Origin: [Clostridium] ultunense DSM 10521 | Lineage (GTDB): Bacteria; Bacillota; Clostridia; Tissierellales; Tepidimicrobiaceae | NCBI RefSeq assembly: GCF_000511955.1 | Contig: NZ_AZSU01000002.1 | Span: 751,674-815,673 of the forward strand | Length of the DNA: 64,000 nt | Reading direction: 5' to 3' | Shown: piece by piece, positions 56,076-63,131 of the stretch | Layout of the letters: each line of letters starts with the position of its first letter | Position numbering within the stretch: the first letter of the stretch is position 1 | Made by a program: the position numbers and the translations under genes | Notes under the pieces: model-generated | The model's database searches: none | What the model saw: the letters and a program-made list of their open reading frames with translations, nothing else | What the model was told of the DNA's origin: nothing

Positions 56076-56692
56076 TTATGCGGATTGTTTCCTATATTCA
56101 ATAGGTGACAGGCCATTTAATTTCTCTTTTATTCTTTTGTTATTATACCAGTTGATATATCCTTTAATTTTTTTCTCCAACTGCTTAATTGATGTAAATT
56201 TTTCTCCATAGTACATTTCTTGTTTTAATAGCCCAAAGAAATTTTCCATTGGGGAGTTATCTATACAATTTCCTCTTCGAGACATACTTTGTTCAATATT
56301 TCTGTTTTTTAATCTTTTCACCCATTGTTCATGTTGATAATGAAGGCCTTGGAATGAAGGCCTTGGTCAGAGTGAATTGTTAATTTATGCTTCTTAGGAA
56401 GCTTTTTAAGAGCATCATCCAAGGCATCTGTGGTAAATTTCACCGTAGGAGCTGTTACCTGGAATTGCCTATATTGTAATACACGAAGCTTAAATTCTCC
56501 AGAGTAAAAAGTTTTTGTAGATTTTATTTTTAGGCCTTCTTCTCCATACTTTTCATAATCATTAACCCAATATCTAATCAAGCCATGATTTATTACATCA
56601 TATTTTTTAGCTACAGACTTGTAACCACCAGTTTCTCCCTTCATGTATTCTTTAACTACTTTTAACTTAAACTCAGATGAATATTTAGACAT
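56076..56692 (-). pseudogene. Defective IS3-family transposase (fused orfA/orfB remnant)
   Basis: Minus strand. The N-terminal part is a normal OrfA helix-turn-helix (YSSEFKLKVVKEYMKGETGG). It is joined after about 75 residues to the middle of the OrfB integrase core (second Asp in KLTIHSDQGLH). The first catalytic Asp and the OrfA leucine zipper are missing. After HSDQG a 14-bp tandem duplication shifts the frame. The rest, with the catalytic Glu in SPMENFFGLLKQEM, reads in another frame to KQSA. Both lesions make it inactive. Confidence 0.9.
56339..56366. repeat. 14-bp tandem duplication inside the transposase remnant
   Basis: aatgaaggccttgg occurs twice head-to-tail (56339-56352 and 56353-56366). 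Removing one copy restores the conserved HSDQGLHYQH reading frame, so the duplication is the inactivating event. Confidence 0.9.
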
Positions 56693-56739
56693 GATTAAAC
56701 CCCCTAATTCCTTGTCCGGATTTAGGGAGTAACATCACA

Positions 56740-57138
56740 TTAACAGTCTATTTTAATGGGGAATTTTGGATATGAGTATATGAACGTGTATCTAATGGGA
56801 AATTAGAAGTTAGCAAGATTACTTTTGGATCAGAACCAAAGGATTATGAGGTTTATAGCTTTATTCTTGAAAACCTGAGATATTTAAGATTTAGTCCAGC
56901 TGTTGAAGATAATACTAAGGCTAATACAAAAATAAATCCTAAAAGGATGCAAAGAGAAATTAATAAACAATTAAAAAGTAAAGGCATAGGAACAAAATCT
57001 CAACAGGCATTAAAATTGCAACAGGAACAAAATAAACTAGAGAGAAAGTCTGTAAGCAAGAGAAGAAAAGAAGAAGAAAAGAAAATTCAGTTTGAATTAA
57101 GACAGAAAAAGAAAAAGGCTAAGCACCGAGGTAGATAA
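56740..57138 (+). pseudogene. yjdF: yjdF (DUF2992) gene, 5' truncated with in-frame stop
   Basis: The frame is uninterrupted YjdF from TVYFNGEFWI to the basic tail KKKKAKHRGR, except for a TGA at 56773-56775 where the family has a glycine codon. Family hallmarks are SKITFGSEPKDYEVYSFIL near 22 and KGIGTKSQQALKLQQEQNKL near 80. The start codon, ribosome site and any yjdF riboswitch are absent. The gene's first codons are replaced by the IS right end at 56739. YjdF genes are usually controlled by an azaaromatic-sensing riboswitch. Confidence 0.88.
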
Positions 57139-57220
57139 ATTTTGTATAACTATTTTTGTTGAAGATATAGGCTATTTATGATAAAATTTAATTAATATTT
57201 ATAAGGTGGTGAAAATACGT

Positions 57221-57346
57221 ATGGAAACTTTAGTTAACAGTGTTTTAGAGATGCTATCCAATATTATAATAACAGGATTTAGAAATATTATGAACCAAGG
57301 GATAGTTGCGTCTAAAATTAATATTATGTTAACTAAAGGGAAGTAG
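57221..57346 (+). CDS. Possible small protein (41 residues), unknown
   Basis: The ATG follows AAGGTGGTG by eight bases. The product METLVNSVLEMLSNIIITGF and following residues is mildly amphipathic, with a basic end (INIMLTKGK). It matches nothing that I recognise. It precedes two terminator-like hairpins and the ABC-F gene, so it could be a small free-standing protein or a leader peptide. Confidence 0.4.
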   Translation: METLVNSVLEMLSNIIITGFRNIMNQGIVASKINIMLTKGK

Positions 57347-57387
57347 TTACTTTACCACTAATTAAAATACATTGATAAATCAATGAA

Positions 57388-57419
57388 CCTAGGTAATTAT
57401 TACTTACCTAGGCTTTTTA
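57388..57419 (+). terminator. First terminator-like hairpin in the ABC-F leader
   Basis: The 9-bp stem cctaggtaa/ttacctagg (57388-57396, 57404-57412) is followed by cttttta. Its stem sequence recurs in the second hairpin about 95 bp downstream. Confidence 0.8.
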
Positions 57420-57481
57420 TGCATAGATATATTGTTTGGAAATTTATGTTCTAAATATTTATAAATACTTTTTGACTCATG

Positions 57482-57520
57482 AAACCTAGGTAAGCTTCTC
57501 TTATCTAGGTTTATTTTTTG
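57482..57520 (+). terminator. Second terminator-like hairpin in the ABC-F leader
   Basis: The 13-bp stem aaacctaggtaag/cttatctaggttt (57482-57494, 57500-57512; one G.U) is followed by attttttg, ending only 17 bp before the ABC-F start codon. A terminator directly before a gene suggests attenuation control. Confidence 0.8.
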
Positions 57521-57536
57521 AAAGGAGAGTAATAAA

Positions 57537-58579
57537 ATGATAGAAATATCCTTAAATCATGTTGAAAAGTATTATGGAGCGAGTCAAGTATTAAAAGATA
57601 TAACATTTCAAGTATTAAAAGGGGAAAAGGTTGGTATAGTAGGAGGAAATGGAACGGGGAAGACAACCTTATTTAAAGTTATAGCAGGTATAGAGAATTA
57701 TGATAAAGGTTTAATCACCCTTAGTAAAGGAAGTCAAATAGGATATCTGGAACAAATTCCAAATTATCCAGATGAATATAGGGTGATAGATGTTTTAAAG
57801 AGAGCATTTCAAAATGAATTTAAAATACAATCCATGATGCAAGAATTGGAACTAAAGATGAGCAATATTGAAGGAAGAGAACTGGATTTTACAATTAAAA
57901 GATATGGAGAACTTCAGAACCTCTTTGAAAGCAAAGGAGGTTATGAAATTGAAGAAAAACTAAGCAAGATATGTAATGGGCTAAGTTTTAATGAAAAATT
58001 TTTAAATAGGAAGTTTAAGGATTTAAGTGGTGGAGAAAAGATTACTGTACTTTTAGGTAAAATTCTATTAGAGGAACCTGACATTTTACTTTTAGATGAG
58101 CCTACTAATCATCTTGATATGAATTCTATGACTTGACTAGAATCATTTTTATTAGAGTATAAGGGAACAGTCATAATTATATCTCATGATCGATACTTTA
58201 TTAATAGGATAGCAAAGAAAGTGGTGGAACTTTCCCAAGGAAAACTTATACCCTATTTAGGAAACTATGGTTATTTTGAGAAAAGAAATTATCGCAAAAG
58301 AAAAAGGATGAATTTAATAAAGTAGACAAGACTAGCAATAAAGTTGTTAATGATTCAAAAGATAACAGTAAAAGTATAATAAACAAATCAAATTCTAAGA
58401 GAATCAAAGAACTGGAAGCGAGGATAGAGGAATATGAAAATTTAATTGCAAGAAAGGGAATAGAAATTAATATGAATGCCACGGATTATATTAAGTTGAA
58501 CGATTTATATAATGAAAAAGTGGAACTTGAAAATCAGCGTGATAAACTTCTTGAGGAATGGATAATGTTATATGAATAG
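57537..58579 (+). pseudogene. ABC-F family protein gene reduced to one ATPase domain, with stop and frameshift
   Basis: The first 199 residues are a normal first ATPase domain of an ABC-F protein: Walker A GGNGTGKTTL near 39, signature LSGGEKITVLLGKIL and Walker B DILLLDEPTNHLDM. A TGA (58134-58136) replaces the usual Trp of MEWLE. The sequence then continues as the end of an ABC domain (VIIISHDRYFINRIAKK) and, after a frameshift near 58283, as the coiled C-terminal domain (KELEARIEEYENLIA). The linker and most of the second ATPase domain are missing. Homologous recombination between the two ATPase domains best explains this. ABC-F proteins protect ribosomes from antibiotics or aid translation. 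Confidence 0.85.
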
Positions 58580-58744
58580 ACTAAATTCTATAAACCTTTA
58601 CAGATAATATGGAGCATGTATCTTAATATCTTGATTCTATAATGATAATATGTAGATTTACTATATATAGAAGTAGGCAGAAATCATATTTCAATGCAAG
58701 ATGGAACCAATAGTGGGTAGTTTAAAAAGAATAATGTTCTTGAG

Positions 58745-58776
58745 AATTACTAGTGAATGAAAATTCACTAGTAATT
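58745..58776. repeat. 14-bp perfect hairpin with GAAA loop
   Basis: Arms 58745-58758 and 58763-58776 (aattactagtgaat and complement) flank a GAAA tetraloop, with no T-run. It lies between the ABC-F remnant and the pirin gene, and may be a leftover terminator or a regulatory hairpin. Otherwise 58580-58825 holds nothing recognisable. Confidence 0.55.
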
Positions 58777-58825
58777 AGGGTATAAGAATATTAATAAATA
58801 TTTTCTAATTATAAGGGAGGTTACT

Positions 58826-59845
58826 ATGTCTGATAATATTATTTTGAAAACTGAACCCTTAGGCTTTAGATGGGGAGTAGAAGATCCGTTTTTATTTTGT
58901 GCTCATCATAAGGATGATTATCCAAAGGGAAATGAAGAACTTGGTGTGGATGAGGAAAGCTTAAAAAATAGAAATATTGGGAATGATTTTGAAATACGAG
59001 ACGGGTTTAGAATGTATCATGGTAAAAAGGTACCTGGATTTCCAGTTCACCCACATAGGGGATTTGAAACTATAACTATAGTATTAGATGGATTTGTAGA
59101 CCATTCAGATTCCTATGGTGCAGCAGGAAGGTATGGCAAAGGGGATGTGCAATGGATGACTGCAGGAAGTGGCCTTCAACATGCAGAGATGTTTCCGTTA
59201 GTGAATCAGGACAAAGAAAATCCACTACATCTATTTCAAGTATGGCTAAATCTACCTAAGAAGGATAAGTTTGTTGATCCTTATTATAAAATGCTATGGG
59301 CTGAAGATATACCTGTTATAGAGGATGTTGATGATAATGGAAAAATAAGTACCATAAGGCTTATTGCTGGGAAATATAAGGAACATAATGCTTTAGAACC
59401 AGCACCTTCATCTTGGGCAAATGATGAAAACAACAAAGTAAACATATGGATAATAACCATGAAACCTAATGCCAGATTTAAGATTCCTAAGGTTAATAGT
59501 ACAATTACTAGAAATCTCTATTATTATAATGGAGATACGTTGAAAATTAATGGAAATGATGTTGGGGTAGACAATAGATTTAAGCTTAAAGGTAATGAAA
59601 ATATTGAATTAATAAATGGAGATAGGGAAAGCCATATGCTATTATTAGAAGGAGAACCTACAGAAGAAACAGTAGTAGCCTATGGTCCCTTTGTTATGAA
59701 TACTATGGAGGAAATAAAACAAGCTTATGCAGATTATTGGGATACCCAGTTTGGGGGATGGCCTTGGGATAGAGAGGACCCTGTTCATATTAAGGAAAAG
59801 ATCAGGTTTGCAAAATATTCTGATGGCATGGTAGAAAATAGATAG
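58826..59845 (+). CDS. Pirin family protein
   Basis: 339 residues. The N-terminal cupin carries the metal-binding set PVHPHRGFETITIVLDG near 70 and SGLQHAEMFP near 110, typical of pirins (three His and a Glu). The length exceeds the usual 230-290 residues, owing to a C-terminal extension ending in GGWPWDREDPVHIKEKIRFA. Bacterial pirins have been linked to redox sensing, quercetinase activity or control of pyruvate dehydrogenase, but the role here is open. GGGAGG precedes the ATG. A shared terminator follows. Confidence 0.92.
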   Translation: MSDNIILKTEPLGFRWGVEDPFLFCAHHKDDYPKGNEELGVDEESLKNRNIGNDFEIRDGFRMYHGKKVPGFPVHPHRGFETITIVLDGFVDHSDSYGAAGRYGKGDVQWMTAGSGLQHAEMFPLVNQDKENPLHLFQVWLNLPKKDKFVDPYYKMLWAEDIPVIEDVDDNGKISTIRLIAGKYKEHNALEPAPSSWANDENNKVNIWIITMKPNARFKIPKVNSTITRNLYYYNGDTLKINGNDVGVDNRFKLKGNENIELINGDRESHMLLLEGEPTEETVVAYGPFVMNTMEEIKQAYADYWDTQFGGWPWDREDPVHIKEKIRFAKYSDGMVENR

Positions 59846-59966
59846 TAGATTAGACTACTATTCTTCTAATAATAGGAGAATAATAGCTTCCCTAGAAATG
59901 GGGAAATAAGGTATTTTGGAGATAGATATAAATAAATTATTATAAAGATAAGTGGAAGTAGAAGCG

Positions 59967-60012
59967 ACAAACCTGGTAAAAGCAAAAAATAGCTTTTACC
60001 AGGTTTGTTTTG
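59967..60012. terminator. Bidirectional terminator between pirin and DsrE-like genes
   Basis: 17-bp arms (59967-59983, 59992-60008; acaaacctggtaaaagc and complement) are followed by ttttgt. It serves both convergent genes. Confidence 0.9.
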
Positions 60013-60039
60013 TATATTATGATTCTTTGGTATCAAATA

Positions 60040-60411
60040 CTAATTCAATTGTAAGGACTTTTTAGCTTCTAAAACAGCATAAACAACATAATCTGCATCA
60101 ATAATTTCTGCACCTTCTACTAAAGTATTTTCATCTACACCATTATGGATCATACATGCTGAACAAACTTTTAGTTTCCCACCAGCATCTAAAAATGCAG
60201 GTAGTAGTTTGGAAATTGGTTCAAAAGGTTCCCCTATATCTATCTTATTTGCATAGCCTTTAGTGGCTAAATGCACCCCGTCAGATAGAAGTAATAATTC
60301 TACAGCATGACCTTTCTGGGCTGCTTTTAGTCCCATTGTAAAAGCTATGGTAACATTATTTGCATCTCTTTCGTGTTGTGTTAAGGTAATTAGTAAATCA
60401 ATATTATCCAT
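60040..60411 (-). CDS. DsrE-family sulfur-carrier-like protein
   Basis: 123 residues, minus strand, ATG after AGGAGG on that strand. It has a DsrE/YchN fold by sequence (IAFTMGLKAAQKGHAVELLL near 22, LLSDGVHLATKG). Cys83 and Cys86 in KVCSACMIHNG sit at the position of the sulfur-carrying Cys in the family. It probably binds persulfide or relays sulfane sulfur in the cytoplasm. A CsoR/CstR-like operator overlaps its promoter, suggesting induction by reactive sulfur (or copper). Confidence 0.88.
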   Translation of the reverse strand: MDNIDLLITLTQHERDANNVTIAFTMGLKAAQKGHAVELLLLSDGVHLATKGYANKIDIGEPFEPISKLLPAFLDAGGKLKVCSACMIHNGVDENTLVEGAEIIDADYVVYAVLEAKKSLQLN

Positions 60412-60445
60412 TATATTTAAACCTCCTTGTTTTTATACTTTTAAT

Positions 60446-60462
60446 ATACCCATTAGGGGTAT
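60446..60462 (-). promoter_or_regulatory. CsoR/CstR-like operator within the DsrE-gene promoter
   Basis: ATACCC-N5-GGGTAT, 35 bp upstream of the minus-strand start codon, matches the shape of CsoR/CstR-family operators. On the minus strand it lies between a TTGATT -35 and a TATATT -10 (18-bp spacer), so binding would block transcription. Confidence 0.65.
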
Positions 60463-60801
60463 TGTTAATCAAAATATAAAATGTCTTTAGATAAAATAAA
60501 GTTTGAAAACGGATTGGAAACCATTGTGAATTCATTGCTTAGCCAATGTTGATTATCAGAAAAACTACAATGAGTAGCTAAGGACCATCCAAGTATAGAA
60601 AAGAAAGAATAAAATCGATATCCTTTATTACAAATAATTTATATTAAAAATTTTAAAAGGAAAGATATTTATGATAAAGAAGAATACAGTAATGATGGTA
60701 ATATTCCTTGTATATATGTGCTATAGTACCTGAAGGTAAGAAGGATAATCTAGATATGGTATTTCCACTGTTAGAGTATAACTAAACGATTTGCAAATAA
60801 A
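60463..60801. other. Non-coding stretch with a decayed ORF
   Basis: A 20-codon ORF at 60671-60733 (MIKKNTVMMVIFLVYMCYST) follows AAGGAAAG and looks like the start of a signal peptide. In another frame VPEGKKDNLDMVFPLLEYN follows to a stop near 60784. It may be a frameshifted small secreted protein. No other gene is visible. Confidence 0.3.
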
Positions 60802-60840
60802 ATAGACTAAGGCATTGTATTTAACAATGCCTTAGTCTAT
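60802..60840. terminator. Terminator of the minus-strand gene at 60856
   Basis: 17-bp arms atagactaaggcattgt and complement (60802-60818, 60824-60840) with a 5-nt loop. A/T runs on both sides make it usable in either direction. Confidence 0.88.
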
Positions 60841-60855
60841 CAAAATATTTAATTA

Positions 60856-61209
60856 TTATATTTCTTGTATGTCTAATACTAAAATATTGTCCCCGTATTC
60901 AATGTCTAGAACCTTTAGCAACTCTTCTCTTGTGTTTCCATAGGATTTATGGATCTCTACTATATCCAAAGTATAACCTTGGTCCAACTTTTCTATGATT
61001 TGATCTTTAAACCATCCAATGTAAATGCTTACCCTATCGTTTAAATTAAAGTTTCTTCCCGAGCCTTGATAATTAGTTTGTCCTAAAAAAACATCTTTAT
61101 TTTTAATATTGCATACCGAATATTTTGTGATAATATTTTTGGTCTTTTGGTCAATATCCTTGTATGCTACAAGCAAAACTTTGTATTTTGACTTTGCACT
61201 ACTAGTCAT
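60856..61209 (-). CDS. Hypothetical protein
   Basis: 117 residues, minus strand, from the ATG at 61209, which follows GGGGGTG. A longer frame to 61299 has no site. It contains KVLLVAYKDIDQKTKNIIT near 10 and a compact alpha/beta pattern, without membrane segments or recognised motifs. It is divergent from the lipoprotein gene and closed by a strong terminator. Function unknown. Confidence 0.7.
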   Translation of the reverse strand: MTSSAKSKYKVLLVAYKDIDQKTKNIITKYSVCNIKNKDVFLGQTNYQGSGRNFNLNDRVSIYIGWFKDQIIEKLDQGYTLDIVEIHKSYGNTREELLKVLDIEYGDNILVLDIQEI

Positions 61210-61430
61210 ATCTAGCACCCCCTTTTTTGTATAAACAAACTTTATGTTAATTATATAACAATTTCGAAAATAAGTACATATCATACCTGGTTCTAACATA
61301 CTGATTTACTGCAACATAAATTACCTCTATGACTTCAATATATTACAATGGTGATTTTAGCTCTTTTTTCATTATAATTATTTATGATATAATATATATC
61401 GTTAAGAAATCTAAAAAAGGAGAAAAAGAA

Positions 61431-62048
61431 ATGAAAAAATTTAGCAAAAAATCAAAAATAGCAATAATACTTATGACAAGCTTACTTATTTTTAATCTAT
61501 CTGGTTGTGCTCAAATCAGGGACAAGTTAAAAACTATGAAAGGTGAATTAGTAGGTATACATTTTACAATTTCGGCTTTTGATCACTATGCAAATAAAAC
61601 TTTAGAAGTGGAAGGAAACAAAGTAACAGTAGGGGTTTTAGAAAATGAAGCTAATATTGATTCGTCATCTACAGGATATCAATCTGGTGTATTGGAGATA
61701 ACTGTAAATGGAAAGCAGATGTTTCAAGTAGGAAATACAGTTATTTTTGCAGAAGATGGATTGGATATGGTAGAGGATTTTGAAGTCCCTGAGGATATTA
61801 CTGTAAGTAAAGGTGGAGGATTTGTTCCCTTAGATAGATTTATTAATGATATAAAAAATAAAATTGGGAAAGAAAAAACCATAATTATTTCTAGTCAAAT
61901 GGGGATTCCTATAGCTGTTTATCAAGGGAAAAATGTCTATGTAACGGTTCCCGATGATTTACCTAAGATGACAAGGCTTAATATAGATGGGAAATCTTTG
62001 TATATTCATAGGGCTAATTATATAATCTTAGATACGAAAATGATGTAA
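61431..62048 (+). CDS. DUF5052-like lipoprotein
   Basis: 205 residues from the ATG at 61431, after AAAGGAG. A lipoprotein signal peptide is present with lipobox FNLSGC (Cys25). The mature part (GELVGIHFTISAFDHYANKT near 37) resembles DUF5052 proteins of Firmicutes (recalled). Function is unknown. A TATAAT at about 61388 is a likely -10. It faces outward from the membrane. Confidence 0.78.
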   Translation: MKKFSKKSKIAIILMTSLLIFNLSGCAQIRDKLKTMKGELVGIHFTISAFDHYANKTLEVEGNKVTVGVLENEANIDSSSTGYQSGVLEITVNGKQMFQVGNTVIFAEDGLDMVEDFEVPEDITVSKGGGFVPLDRFINDIKNKIGKEKTIIISSQMGIPIAVYQGKNVYVTVPDDLPKMTRLNIDGKSLYIHRANYIILDTKMM

Positions 62049-62136
62049 AATATTCATCTCCAGTACCAACCTTAATATCTACTGTAATAAAGTAGAGGCA
62101 TTAATCATGGATGAAAAGTGTGATGAAAATGATAGA

Positions 62137-62178
62137 AAGTTCTCACTATGGTGCAGGCACCAAAGCGAGAACTTATTT
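62137..62178. terminator. Stem-loop between the lipoprotein and DUF2935 genes
   Basis: An outer stem aagttctc/gagaactt (62137-62144, 62167-62174) and an inner tggtgc/gcacca hairpin lie between convergent genes. The tail is attt. Confidence 0.7.
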
Positions 62179-62181
62179 AAT

Positions 62182-63096
62182 CTAATGCCCTTTTAAGTAG
62201 CTTTTTAACAACCGAATATATCGATTAGCCTCCCTTAGTATATGGTCTCCTAATAATGGATAAGCCATAGCTTTTATTTGACAATCTATTAAACCTTCTG
62301 TGCCAGTAACCTTAAAATCCCGAATTTCGGTGGTTAATTTTATGGCCTCTTTTGTAATCTTAGGAATATCTTCTTTGTTGGCTTCTTCAGTCCTTTCTAT
62401 AAGCTCATCAAATCTTTGGCTAAAATCATTGGCAGTATTAAACAAGTCCACTTCCGTTGGGTCTAATAGGCCTCTAATAAAAAAGGCATGTTCTTTCATA
62501 ATTGTATCCCAAAATATTTCTTGTTCTAATATGTCAGTAATGGGCTTTGTTTGCTTTTGAATATTTTCCAGTGCCATTAAATAAAACTTAGCTTCCCTTA
62601 ATATATGATCTATAAGTAGTTGATATAGATTTGCAAACATCTTACATTCTAGTAATTTTGCTAGGACTTTTTCTTTAAATTTAATAACCTCTATAACCAA
62701 ATTGATAGCCCTTTTATTGATATTATCAATCCGTCTTTCTAGTTCAGATGTAAAGTCAAAGTATGGGTTTGATTCTAATTCAAGTTCTTCTAAGGTTATT
62801 TCCTTATTTATGCATATACCTGTATTATCTTGAGTAATTGTTTCAGAATTAAGAGTAAGTGGGGTTACTAATTCCTCTGATTCTAATACTTCTTGATTTA
62901 TGGCACCTTTTGATAGGGCAATGGTTTCTAATAAGATTTCTTCAAAAGACCTTTTAAGCTGATCACCTTCTAAAATAAGGGAACTATCTATAATTAACAA
63001 TCCTACTTCCATAAAAATCATATGCTCTTTCATTATCCTACCAAAAAACAAGTTTAATTCTAAAGAAGTTTTAATATAATCTCTCCTCGATAGCAT
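62182..63096 (-). CDS. DUF2935 family protein, first paralogue
   Basis: 304 residues, minus strand, with two helical DUF2935 modules (about 10-135 and 160-295). Each holds a KEH motif (FFGRIMKEHMIFMEVG near 17; FWDTIMKEHAFFIRGLLDPT near 195). The helices with repeated Glu and His suggest a ferritin/hemerythrin-like metal-binding bundle. The role is unknown. The neighbour at 63132 is a close relative in the same orientation, 35 bp away. Confidence 0.9.
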   Translation of the reverse strand: MLSRRDYIKTSLELNLFFGRIMKEHMIFMEVGLLIIDSSLILEGDQLKRSFEEILLETIALSKGAINQEVLESEELVTPLTLNSETITQDNTGICINKEITLEELELESNPYFDFTSELERRIDNINKRAINLVIEVIKFKEKVLAKLLECKMFANLYQLLIDHILREAKFYLMALENIQKQTKPITDILEQEIFWDTIMKEHAFFIRGLLDPTEVDLFNTANDFSQRFDELIERTEEANKEDIPKITKEAIKLTTEIRDFKVTGTEGLIDCQIKAMAYPLLGDHILREANRYIRLLKSYLKGH

Positions 63097-63131
63097 AAAA
63101 TCCCTCCTTTTTTATGCCAAATTAAATGAAT

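Larger units (their letters stand above)
56034..56739. mobile_element. Internally deleted IS3-family insertion sequence (706 bp)
   Basis: It is bounded by imperfect 26-bp terminal inverted repeats (56034-56059 and 56714-56739; 21 of 26 match), both beginning TGTGATGT and sharing ATCCGGAC. The family is normally about 1.2-1.5 kb, so roughly half is missing. No clear target duplication is seen (ttt before, tta after). It abuts the truncated 5' end of yjdF. Confidence 0.85.

Noticed and set aside
58134-58136. TGA at a conserved Trp codon in the ABC-F gene, which could suggest UGA recoding
   Set aside because: The same gene has an internal deletion and a frameshift. Neighbouring remnants are stopped by TAG as well as TGA, and intact genes end with TGA normally. 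Decay is the simpler reading.
60671-60733. Short ORF with signal-peptide-like start as a real gene
   Set aside because: It stops after 20 codons and the plausible continuation lies in another frame. It is kept only as a remnant in the gap description.
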